10,564 bases of DNA, from assembly GCA_947175655.1 (NCBI GenBank), contig CAMWNQ010000051.1, forward strand, positions 1 through 10,564, read 5' to 3'. Below, piece by piece: positions 1-4,486 of this stretch (position 1 is the stretch's first letter; each line of letters opens with the position of its first letter). This DNA is from an uncultured Clostridia bacterium. Lineage in GTDB: Bacteria; Bacillota; Clostridia; Oscillospirales; Ruminococcaceae. Both the position numbers and the translations under genes were made by a program. The notes under the pieces were generated by a model, which was given only the letters and a program-made list of their open reading frames with translations, had not been told where the DNA came from and did not search any database.

Positions 1-98
1 TAAGAATTAATAATGCATAATTATGAATTATAAATTAATTTTTCGTGAAGTGAATAAAATTTAAAATTTATCCAATCATCTTTCTTGAGGTGATTTGT
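1..98. other. AT-rich upstream region of spoIIR
   Basis: No gene is seen here. The first 60 bases are almost entirely A and T and contain small inverted repeats, for example TAATT-ATG-AATTA at 18-30 and the palindrome ATGCAT at 13-18. It would have to carry the spoIIR promoter if that lies inside the window, but no convincing forespore sigma-F promoter was found. The ribosome binding site for spoIIR (GAGGTG) is at 87-92. Confidence 0.5.
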
Positions 99-707
99 AT
101 GTTAAAAAAAATATCGTGGAAAGTTATAGGAATTGCTATTGTATTGAGTATTATCATATCCAATTTTATAAAAGTGGGAAAAAGTCTTGATAATCTCAGA
201 AATAATGTTTTGAGAATGCATATACTTGCAAATTCTGATAGTATTGATGACCAGTCTCTTAAACTTGATGTTCGTGATGCAATACTTGAACATTCAGAAG
301 AAATTTTTGGTAAGTCTGTAAGCTTTAATGACTTCTTAAATGTATCATCTGAAAATCTTGAAAAAATAAAGGATATTTCAGAAGCAGTAATATCTGAATC
401 CGGATATGACTATAAAGTTGATGTTGAAGAAGTAAAAATGTTTTTTGATAAGCGTACTTATGATGATATAACAATGCCAGAAGGTAATTATAATGCTGTC
501 AGAATCAAAATAGGAAAAGCAGAAGGTCATAACTGGTGGTGTGTTATGTATCCGCCTTTATGTATCCCGATGGCATCTGAAATAACTGCCGACAAAACAA
601 TAGAACAGGAATTTTTTACGGGTCAGGAACAGGATATGATTGAAAATCCTCAGAAATATGAAATAAGATTTATGATTTGGGATAAACTGAAAGATTTTTT
701 TGATTAA
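99..707 (+). CDS. spoIIR: Stage II sporulation protein R (SpoIIR)
   Basis: SpoIIR is the secreted forespore signal that, in the family model from Bacillus, activates the membrane protease SpoIIGA in the mother cell so that pro-sigma-E is processed. The 202-residue product starts with a short basic stretch and one hydrophobic segment at about residues 8-24, fitting a signal or anchor sequence. It then shows family-typical blocks: RMHILANSDS followed by DQ and KLDVRDAI (about residues 40-62), and NWWCVMYPPLC near residue 150. The ATG at 99 is preferred over the in-frame GTG at 90 because GAGGTG (87-92) sits six bases before the ATG and overlaps the GTG. The length is close to the family's usual 200-225 residues. 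The next gene has its own promoter, so spoIIR is probably a separate unit. No clear terminator follows it. Confidence 0.93.
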   Translation: MLKKISWKVIGIAIVLSIIISNFIKVGKSLDNLRNNVLRMHILANSDSIDDQSLKLDVRDAILEHSEEIFGKSVSFNDFLNVSSENLEKIKDISEAVISESGYDYKVDVEEVKMFFDKRTYDDITMPEGNYNAVRIKIGKAEGHNWWCVMYPPLCIPMASEITADKTIEQEFFTGQEQDMIENPQKYEIRFMIWDKLKDFFD

Positions 708-730
708 ATGAAAAATATATATGTAAACTC

Positions 731-759
731 TTGACAAACTGATTTCAGTGTTGTATAAT
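731..759 (+). promoter_or_regulatory. Consensus sigma-A promoter of the infC operon
   Basis: TTGACA at 731-736 and TATAAT at 754-759 are both perfect matches to the housekeeping consensus, with the ideal 17-base spacer. Transcription should start near 765-767, leaving about 175 bases of leader before infC. This fits a constitutively strong ribosomal-protein promoter whose output is set afterwards by attenuation. Confidence 0.93.
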
Positions 760-765
760 TATTCA

Positions 766-941
766 GTAAACAAAGCAGAGCTTCCCGTTCTCACCGTGTG
801 GCGTGTGTTATTCGGTCAATATGTTTCCAGATTATCTTCTCTTTATTGAGATTATGGGATTATGACTGGTTTTTCGGAGTGCGGGAGTTTTTTAATTTCT
901 GCACTCATTTTGTTTCTATATTTTTTTGGAGGTGCTTGAAT
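766..941 (+). ncRNA. L20-type autoregulatory leader of infC-rpmI-rplT
   Basis: This untranslated leader has the position and layout of the Firmicutes ribosomal protein L20 leader, in which L20 binding causes premature termination. Bases 782-792 (TTCCCGTTCTC) can pair with 877-887 (GAGTGCGGGAG): ten pairs including two G-U, with one U-U mismatch. This would enclose inner helices such as 813-818 with 863-868 (six pairs, one G-U), or alternatively 793-796 with 813-816. The 877-887 strand is also the 5' arm of the terminator at 877-906, so the two folds exclude each other. An open frame runs through the leader from a GTG at 798 into infC, but it lacks a ribosome site and is not treated as coding. 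Assignment to the L20 family rests on context and folding by eye, not on a covariance model. Confidence 0.8.
877..917 (+). terminator. Attenuator (intrinsic terminator) in the infC leader
   Basis: GAGTGCGGGA at 877-886 pairs with TTCTGCACTC at 897-906 in a ten-pair stem (two G-U pairs) with a ten-base loop. It is followed by a U-rich run ATTTTGTTTC and, further on, seven Ts just before the infC ribosome site. It lies between promoter and gene, so it acts as a conditional stop rather than an operon end. Confidence 0.8.
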
Positions 942-944
942 ATT
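928..944 (+). promoter_or_regulatory. infC ribosome binding site and ATT start codon
   Basis: GGAGGTG at 928-934 is a near-perfect Shine-Dalgarno site. The in-frame ATT at 942-944 is seven bases away, the usual distance. The only nearby in-frame alternative, TTG at 936, is one base from the site and too close, and no ATG occurs in frame. AUU initiation is the known hallmark of infC genes, letting IF3 limit its own synthesis by discriminating against non-canonical starts. Confidence 0.87.
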
Positions 945-1460
945 AGCAAACAGGAACTGCAAATCAACGAAGAGATAAGAGATAAGGAGATTCTCGTAAT
1001 CGACGCTGATGGTACAAAACTCGGCGTTTTATCCGCCAAAGAGGCTCAGAAAATCGCATTTGACAAAAATCTTGATTTAGTTAAAATTGCTCCACAGGCT
1101 ACTCCGCCTGTATGTCGTATTATGGATTACGGCAAGTATTGCTTTGAACAGACAAAGCGTGAAAAAGAGGCAAAGAAAAATCAAAAGGTCGTTTCAGTTA
1201 AAGAAATCAGAATGTTTTCAACTATCGATACTCACGATTTTGAAACAAAGGTAAATCAGGCTGAAAAATTCCTTAAATCAGGCGATAAATTGAAAGTTTC
1301 AATAAGATTCCGTAAACGTGCCATTGCTCATCCACAACTCGGAGAGGAATTGCTTGAGCGTTTTAAAGAGGCAGTTTCATCTGTTGGCACAGTAGAAAAG
1401 CCCGCCAAAATGGAAGGACGAAGCCTTGTTATGTTCGTCTCTCCAAAAGCATCAAAATAA
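942..1460 (+). CDS. infC: Translation initiation factor IF-3
   Basis: IF3 binds the 30S subunit, keeps it apart from 50S and checks start-codon/initiator-tRNA pairing. The 172-residue product (first ATT read as fMet) matches the usual length. The N-terminal domain has NEEIRDKE and VIDADGTKLGV near the start and the family signature PPVCRIMDYGKY at about residues 55-66. A lysine-rich linker follows, then a C-terminal 30S-binding domain with KEIRM, THDF and KVSIRFRKR. A start at GTG 798 would add 48 residues with no resemblance to IF3 and would absorb the regulatory leader, so ATT at 942 is chosen. It is first in the operon, 14 bases before rpmI. It is probably controlled by L20 attenuation in the leader and by IF3 itself at the ATT start. 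Confidence 0.97.
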   Translation: MSKQELQINEEIRDKEILVIDADGTKLGVLSAKEAQKIAFDKNLDLVKIAPQATPPVCRIMDYGKYCFEQTKREKEAKKNQKVVSVKEIRMFSTIDTHDFETKVNQAEKFLKSGDKLKVSIRFRKRAIAHPQLGEELLERFKEAVSSVGTVEKPAKMEGRSLVMFVSPKASK

Positions 1461-1474
1461 GGAGGATTTTTCAA

Positions 1475-1678
1475 ATGGCTAAGGTTAAAGTAAAAACACA
1501 TTCAGGTGCTAAAAAGCGTTTTAAGATTACAGGTAGCGGTAAGGTTAAATATCAGCATACAAATAAAAGACACAGACTTACTCAGAAGGATACAAAGCGT
1601 AAGAGAATCGCTAGAAATGCTGGCGTTTGTGATGCTACTAATGCACCAGCAATCAAAAAGCTTATTCCTTATATGTAA
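1475..1678 (+). CDS. rpmI: 50S ribosomal protein L35
   Basis: This small basic protein of the large ribosomal subunit has 67 residues, within the usual 64-67. It shows the family pattern: MAKVKVKTHSGAKKRFK at the start, then GSGKVKYQ, KRHRLTQK and a C-terminal IKKLIPYM. The start is supported by GGAGG at 1461-1465, nine bases upstream. It lies between infC and rplT as in most bacteria. The gene ends at TAA and is followed by an unusually long 318-base spacer before rplT rather than the short gap normally found. Confidence 0.97.
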   Translation: MAKVKVKTHSGAKKRFKITGSGKVKYQHTNKRHRLTQKDTKRKRIARNAGVCDATNAPAIKKLIPYM

Positions 1679-1791
1679 TGATATCTGATATATCATCTGA
1701 ATTAAAATAAGTTATATCTGACTGATAAAAGCAATCTTATATTTTAAAAATTAAAAATCTGGCGAATAAGTAGAAAAGGAAAATGTTACTG

Positions 1792-1854
1792 GTATTATAA
1801 ATTTCTGTTTCTGGAATACATCGGGATTTTAAAAAAATTCAGAATTTATAATAT
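1792..1854 (+). other. Long hairpin P1 in the rpmI-rplT spacer
   Basis: TATTATAAATTTCTG at 1793-1807 pairs with CAGAATTTATAATA at 1840-1853 in fourteen pairs with one bulged T. G1792 can add a wobble with T1854. The loop (1808-1839) is 32 bases and contains GGG at 1823-1825. The stem is AT-rich, but its length makes chance unlikely. Confidence 0.6.
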
Positions 1855-1942
1855 GTACCCAAAATACAACGGGGAATTTACGCCTTGGGAGTATCGTGCC
1901 AGCGTTTTTCCGCAGAAGTGCAGAAACGGATACGTTGAATAA
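1853..1942 (+). other. Possible 29-codon small ORF in the spacer
   Basis: An ATG-to-TAA frame of 29 residues begins MYPKYNGEFTPW and ends KCRNGYVE. Its composition, with two Tyr near the start, a Trp and a Cys, looks more protein-like than the flanking DNA. No Shine-Dalgarno site precedes it and it resembles no family known to me. Most of it coincides with predicted RNA stems, which may explain its higher G+C content. It is listed so the reader can test it, not as a confident gene. Confidence 0.15.
1891..1933 (+). other. Bulged hairpin P3 in the rpmI-rplT spacer
   Basis: The 3' strand 1919-1933 (TGCAGAAACGGATAC) is paired without interruption to three blocks on the 5' side: GTATC 1891-1895, CGTTTTT 1903-1909 (one G-U pair) and GCA 1912-1914, closed by the tetraloop GAAG. 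The 5' side carries a seven-base bulge (1896-1902) and a two-base bulge. Irregular helices of this kind are typical of ribosomal-protein binding sites. This is an inference from folding by eye. Confidence 0.55.
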
Positions 1943-1957
1943 GGAATGGAATTTTTT

Positions 1958-1984
1958 ATGGTTTATATTAAAATTTCTCAGTAA
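1958..1984 (+). other. Eight-codon mini-ORF before rplT
   Basis: ATG at 1958 opens a frame encoding MVYIKISQ that stops at 1982-1984. AAGGAATGGA at 1941-1950 is a plausible ribosome site, twelve bases away if AAGGA is used. Its stop codon lies twelve bases before the rplT start, which itself has no Shine-Dalgarno site. Ribosomes ending here could reinitiate on rplT. Expression is not established. Confidence 0.25.
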
Positions 1985-1996
1985 TGGTATGTTAAA

Positions 1997-2350
1997 ATGG
2001 CTCGTGTTAAAGGTGCGATGATGACTCGCAAGAGAAGAAATAAAACACTTAAGCTCGCAAAGGGTTATTTCGGTGCTAAAAGCAAACACTTCAAAATGGC
2101 TAAACAGGCCGTAATGAAATCAGGCAATTATGCTTATATAGGCAGAAAGCAGAGAAAGAGAAACTTCAGAAGAATCTGGATTACAAGAATTTCTGCTGCT
2201 GCACAGCTTAACGGTATGAACTATTCAACATTTATGAATGGTTGCAAGAAAGCTGGAATCACACTCAACAGAAAAATGCTTTCAGAAATCGCTATTAATG
2301 ATGCTGCTGGCTTTACAGCTATTGCAGAAAAGGCAAAGGCTGCCCTCTAA
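1997..2350 (+). CDS. rplT: 50S ribosomal protein L20
   Basis: L20 binds 23S rRNA early in 50S assembly and, in Bacillus and Escherichia coli, also represses its own operon by binding mRNA. The 117-residue product has the expected length and family blocks: MARVKGAMMTRKRRNK, KLAKGYFGAKSKHF, then YAYIGRKQRKRNFRRIWITRI and the C-terminal NRKMLSEIAINDAAGF. The basic N-terminal extension is followed by the globular rRNA-binding domain. The start matches the conserved MARVK. The bases before it (1975-1996) contain no purine-rich ribosome site, unlike infC and rpmI, which suggests translational coupling or a structured start region. It is the last gene of the operon. Confidence 0.97.
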   Translation: MARVKGAMMTRKRRNKTLKLAKGYFGAKSKHFKMAKQAVMKSGNYAYIGRKQRKRNFRRIWITRISAAAQLNGMNYSTFMNGCKKAGITLNRKMLSEIAINDAAGFTAIAEKAKAAL

Positions 2351-2367
2351 TAAGGTTATTGATTATG

Positions 2368-2405
2368 AACACGCTCCTTAATTAAAAAGGGCGTGTTTTG
2401 TTTAT
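2368..2405 (+). terminator. Intrinsic terminator of the infC operon
   Basis: AACACGC at 2368-2374 pairs perfectly with GCGTGTT at 2391-2397. The stem extends with CCTT (2376-2379) pairing with AAGG (2387-2390), leaving T2375 bulged. The 3' arm runs into TTTTGTTTAT. It begins 17 bases after the rplT stop, so it ends the infC-rpmI-rplT unit. Confidence 0.9.
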
Positions 2406-2452
2406 AATGTTTCAGTATGTTGATTATTATAAAAAGAGGGAGATTTTTTTAA

Positions 2453-3238
2453 ATGGACATAATAACTTCAAAGGATAATCCGACAATAAAACTCTATCAG
2501 AAGCTTTCATCATCAAAAAAAGAAAGAGTCAGAAATAAGATGTTTGTGCTTGAAGGTTTCAGAATTATTAAAGATGCTATAAAGGAAAAAAGTCATATAA
2601 CAAGTCTTATTTTTACTCAGCAGGCTTTTGAAAAGTATAAGTCTGAATTTTCACAGGCTGATTTGAATAATGCAAGAATTATTGTTATTTCAAATGAACT
2701 TGGGAATAAAATCTCTCAGACTGAACAGACTCAGGGTATATTTGCAATATGCCTTATACCTAAAAATAAATATTTCAGTCTTGAAACCAACGGTAAATAT
2801 GTAGTTCTGGTTAATCTTCAAGACCCTGGAAATCTTGGTATGATTATACGTACAGCTGATGCACTCGGAATAGATGGTTTAATTCTTTCTGGTTGCTGTG
2901 ATTTGTACAGTCCCAAAACTATACGTTCGACTATGGGTTCTATATTTCGTGTTAAAATATGGGAAGAACCTGATGAAAATATAATATTTTCTGAACTTTC
3001 ATTACATAAAATAAAAACTTTTGCAGGAGTAATAGACAGTGATGCTTTAAATATAAATACAGTCGATTTTACAGGTGGATGTGCTGTATTTATAGGGAAT
3101 GAAGGAAACGGACTGCCTTTTGAAGTTACTGGCAGATGCGATAAAAAAATTATCATTCCTATGAAAGGAAACATCAATTCCCTTAATGCTGGAATGGCAT
3201 CAGGAATTCTAATGTGGGAGCTGAAACGTAATGACTGA
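2453..3238 (+). CDS. SpoU/TrmH-family RNA 2'-O-methyltransferase
   Basis: Enzymes of this SPOUT family transfer a methyl group from S-adenosylmethionine to a ribose 2'-OH in rRNA or tRNA, using a trefoil-knot active site and acting as dimers. The 261-residue protein has an N-terminal substrate-binding region (about 1-105, including FVLEGFRIIKDA at 31-42) and a C-terminal knot domain. That domain shows the three motifs: NLQDPGNLGMIIRTADALG (121-139), FIGNEGNGLP (213-222) and IPMKGNINSLNAGMASGI (235-252). The third differs from the commoner SLNVAVA form. A similar gene (ysgA) lies next to rplT in Bacillus subtilis. GAGGGAG at 2436-2442 supports the ATG. The RNA target cannot be told from sequence. 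It overlaps dprA by eight bases. Confidence 0.9.
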   Translation: MDIITSKDNPTIKLYQKLSSSKKERVRNKMFVLEGFRIIKDAIKEKSHITSLIFTQQAFEKYKSEFSQADLNNARIIVISNELGNKISQTEQTQGIFAICLIPKNKYFSLETNGKYVVLVNLQDPGNLGMIIRTADALGIDGLILSGCCDLYSPKTIRSTMGSIFRVKIWEEPDENIIFSELSLHKIKTFAGVIDSDALNINTVDFTGGCAVFIGNEGNGLPFEVTGRCDKKIIIPMKGNINSLNAGMASGILMWELKRND

Positions 3239-4445
3239 AACTAAATACTGGATATGGCTTGAAATGGTTTTTGGAATTGCAAGTCCTCGTATATGGGAAG
3301 CAATGGAATCCTGTGAAAGTCCGGTGGAAGCTTATGAAAAACTTTGCAGTGGTCGTCATAATATGATTCTCAAAAGTAAGGAATCCGAAAACATAAAAAG
3401 AATACCTCTTGAAAAAAGTGTTGATATAATTGATATATGCTGTTCAAAGAAAATAGAAATAGTTGATTTTTCAAGCGATAAATATCCGGAAAAACTTAAA
3501 AATATATATAATCCTCCTGTAGTGCTGTTTTATAAAGGAAATATCGAAGTTCTGAATACTGGTATTTCGTTGGCTATGGTCGGAGCAAGAAAAGCATCAC
3601 CGCAAAGTATTATGATTGCAAAAAGATTAAGCCGTGAACTTACTGAAAAAGGATTTATAATATCAAGTGGTTTTGCAGTTGGTATTGATATAAATTCACA
3701 TCTTTCTGCTGTTGATGCCGGCGGAATTACAGTATGTGTGATGGGTTGCGGACTTGATGTCAATTATCCAAAGGAAAATTTTATTTACAGAGAAAAGATA
3801 TTAAGAAATAATGGAGTTTTTATAAGTGAATTTTTTCCGGGAACTCCTTCTTATGCTTCGAATTTTTATAAAAGAAACCGTATATTGTCCGGCATAAGTA
3901 ATGGAACTATCATAATTCAGGCAGGTTATAAAAGTGGTTCTCTTGTTACTGGGGAACTTTCTCTGGAACAGGGACGTGAAGTCTTCTGTGTTCCGCCAGC
4001 TGATATTTATGATAAAAGTTATGCAGGAAATATAAAATTTCTTCGTGACGGAGCAATTGCCGTTTATGGATGCGAGGATATAATTGATTACTATAAAGAA
4101 TTGTCAGAGGATTTCGATTCTTTTCATCTGAAAAATGTAATAGAAAAAAGAAGCGGAATTATTTCAGAAAAAAAAGAAACTGCCAGTGATAAAAATAAGA
4201 TAATAAAAACTATCAGTGATGAAAATGATACAATGAAAACTGTTATTGCAAATTATGATGACTTTTCAGATTTGCAGAAAAAAATAATCAGTATACTTGA
4301 AAACGGAAGAGTTCATGTTGATGTTATTTCAGAAAAGCTGGGATATAATAATACCAGTATATCTGACCTTATGATTGAGCTTATGGATATGGAACTTGAA
4401 GGAATAATAAAATCCTTTGCCGGAAAAGTATACGGACTTTATTAG
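3231..4445 (+). CDS. dprA: DNA processing protein DprA/Smf
   Basis: DprA binds incoming single-stranded DNA during transformation, shields it and loads RecA; many species without known competence also carry it. The 404-residue protein has an N-terminal helical region (about 1-90) and a Rossmann-like DNA-binding core at about 113-290. The core shows MVGARKAS (117-123), SSGFAVGID (145-153), GCGLDVNYPKEN (172-183), SEFFPG (199-204), RNRILSGIS (215-223), SGSLVT (235-240) and EQGREVFCVP (246-255). The usual VPG motif reads VPP here. A charged linker (about 291-345) carries a ten-residue tandem repeat. A C-terminal winged-helix domain (about 346-404) follows, as in long DprA forms. Translation is probably coupled to the upstream methylase through the eight-base overlap. 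A gap of 41 bases precedes topA, the same smf-topA order as in Bacillus. Confidence 0.95.
   Translation: MTETKYWIWLEMVFGIASPRIWEAMESCESPVEAYEKLCSGRHNMILKSKESENIKRIPLEKSVDIIDICCSKKIEIVDFSSDKYPEKLKNIYNPPVVLFYKGNIEVLNTGISLAMVGARKASPQSIMIAKRLSRELTEKGFIISSGFAVGIDINSHLSAVDAGGITVCVMGCGLDVNYPKENFIYREKILRNNGVFISEFFPGTPSYASNFYKRNRILSGISNGTIIIQAGYKSGSLVTGELSLEQGREVFCVPPADIYDKSYAGNIKFLRDGAIAVYGCEDIIDYYKELSEDFDSFHLKNVIEKRSGIISEKKETASDKNKIIKTISDENDTMKTVIANYDDFSDLQKKIISILENGRVHVDVISEKLGYNNTSISDLMIELMDMELEGIIKSFAGKVYGLY
4182..4241 (+). repeat. 30-bp imperfect tandem repeat inside dprA
   Basis: Two adjacent 30-base units, 4182-4211 and 4212-4241, agree at 23 of 30 positions and keep the reading frame. They encode ASDKNKIIKT and ISDENDTMKT (residues 318-337) in the linker between the DprA core and its winged helix. 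It looks like an old in-frame duplication in a loosely constrained segment. Confidence 0.75.
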
Positions 4446-4486
4446 GCTAATATATATAAATATTGAAAATCAAACGGGGTGGCAAA

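Larger units (their letters stand above)
1679..1996 (+). promoter_or_regulatory. Structured 318-nt spacer between rpmI and rplT
   Basis: No recognised gene lies here. Bases 1679-1790 are very AT-rich and carry only a weak hairpin (TGATAT 1679-1684 with ATATCA 1690-1695, no U-tract). From about 1792 the sequence becomes richer in G and C and can fold into a series of hairpins: 1792-1854, 1858-1889 (CCCAA with TTGGG) and 1891-1933. No U-tract follows any of these stems, so they are not terminators. No convincing promoter was found; TATTAT at 1793-1798 has no matching -35. The position in an L20-controlled operon, directly before the L20 gene, makes a translational control element plausible. An RNA of unknown class, or an inserted repeat, cannot be excluded. 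Confidence 0.5.

Noticed and set aside
1..90. Sigma-F promoter for spoIIR
   Set aside because: GCATA at 15-19 resembles a -35, but no GGnnAnAnT-like -10 occurs at the required distance.
798..941. N-terminal extension of infC from GTG 798
   Set aside because: No ribosome site precedes it, the 48 residues do not resemble IF3, and the stretch contains the antiterminator/terminator leader.
1793..1798. TATTAT as the -10 of an internal rplT promoter
   Set aside because: No acceptable -35 lies 16-18 bases upstream, and the motif forms part of the hairpin arm 1793-1807.
1740..1945. Spacer as a T-box leader, because of AGTAGAA and GGAA-like motifs near 1769-1782
   Set aside because: The conserved T-box sequence (GGGTGG.ACCGCG type) and a terminator are both absent, and the downstream gene is a ribosomal protein rather than a tRNA synthetase or amino-acid gene.
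1829..2089. 86-codon open frame on the minus strand across the spacer and the start of rplT
   Set aside because: It overlaps the certain rplT gene in antisense and its product has low-complexity, shadow-like composition with no recognisable motif.
2403..2430. Promoter for the methylase-dprA-topA run (TATAAT at 2403-2408 or TATTAT at 2425-2430)
   Set aside because: The matching -35 positions (around 2380-2385 and 2402-2407) are poor. The unit may rely on read-through of the rplT terminator or on a weak promoter I cannot define.
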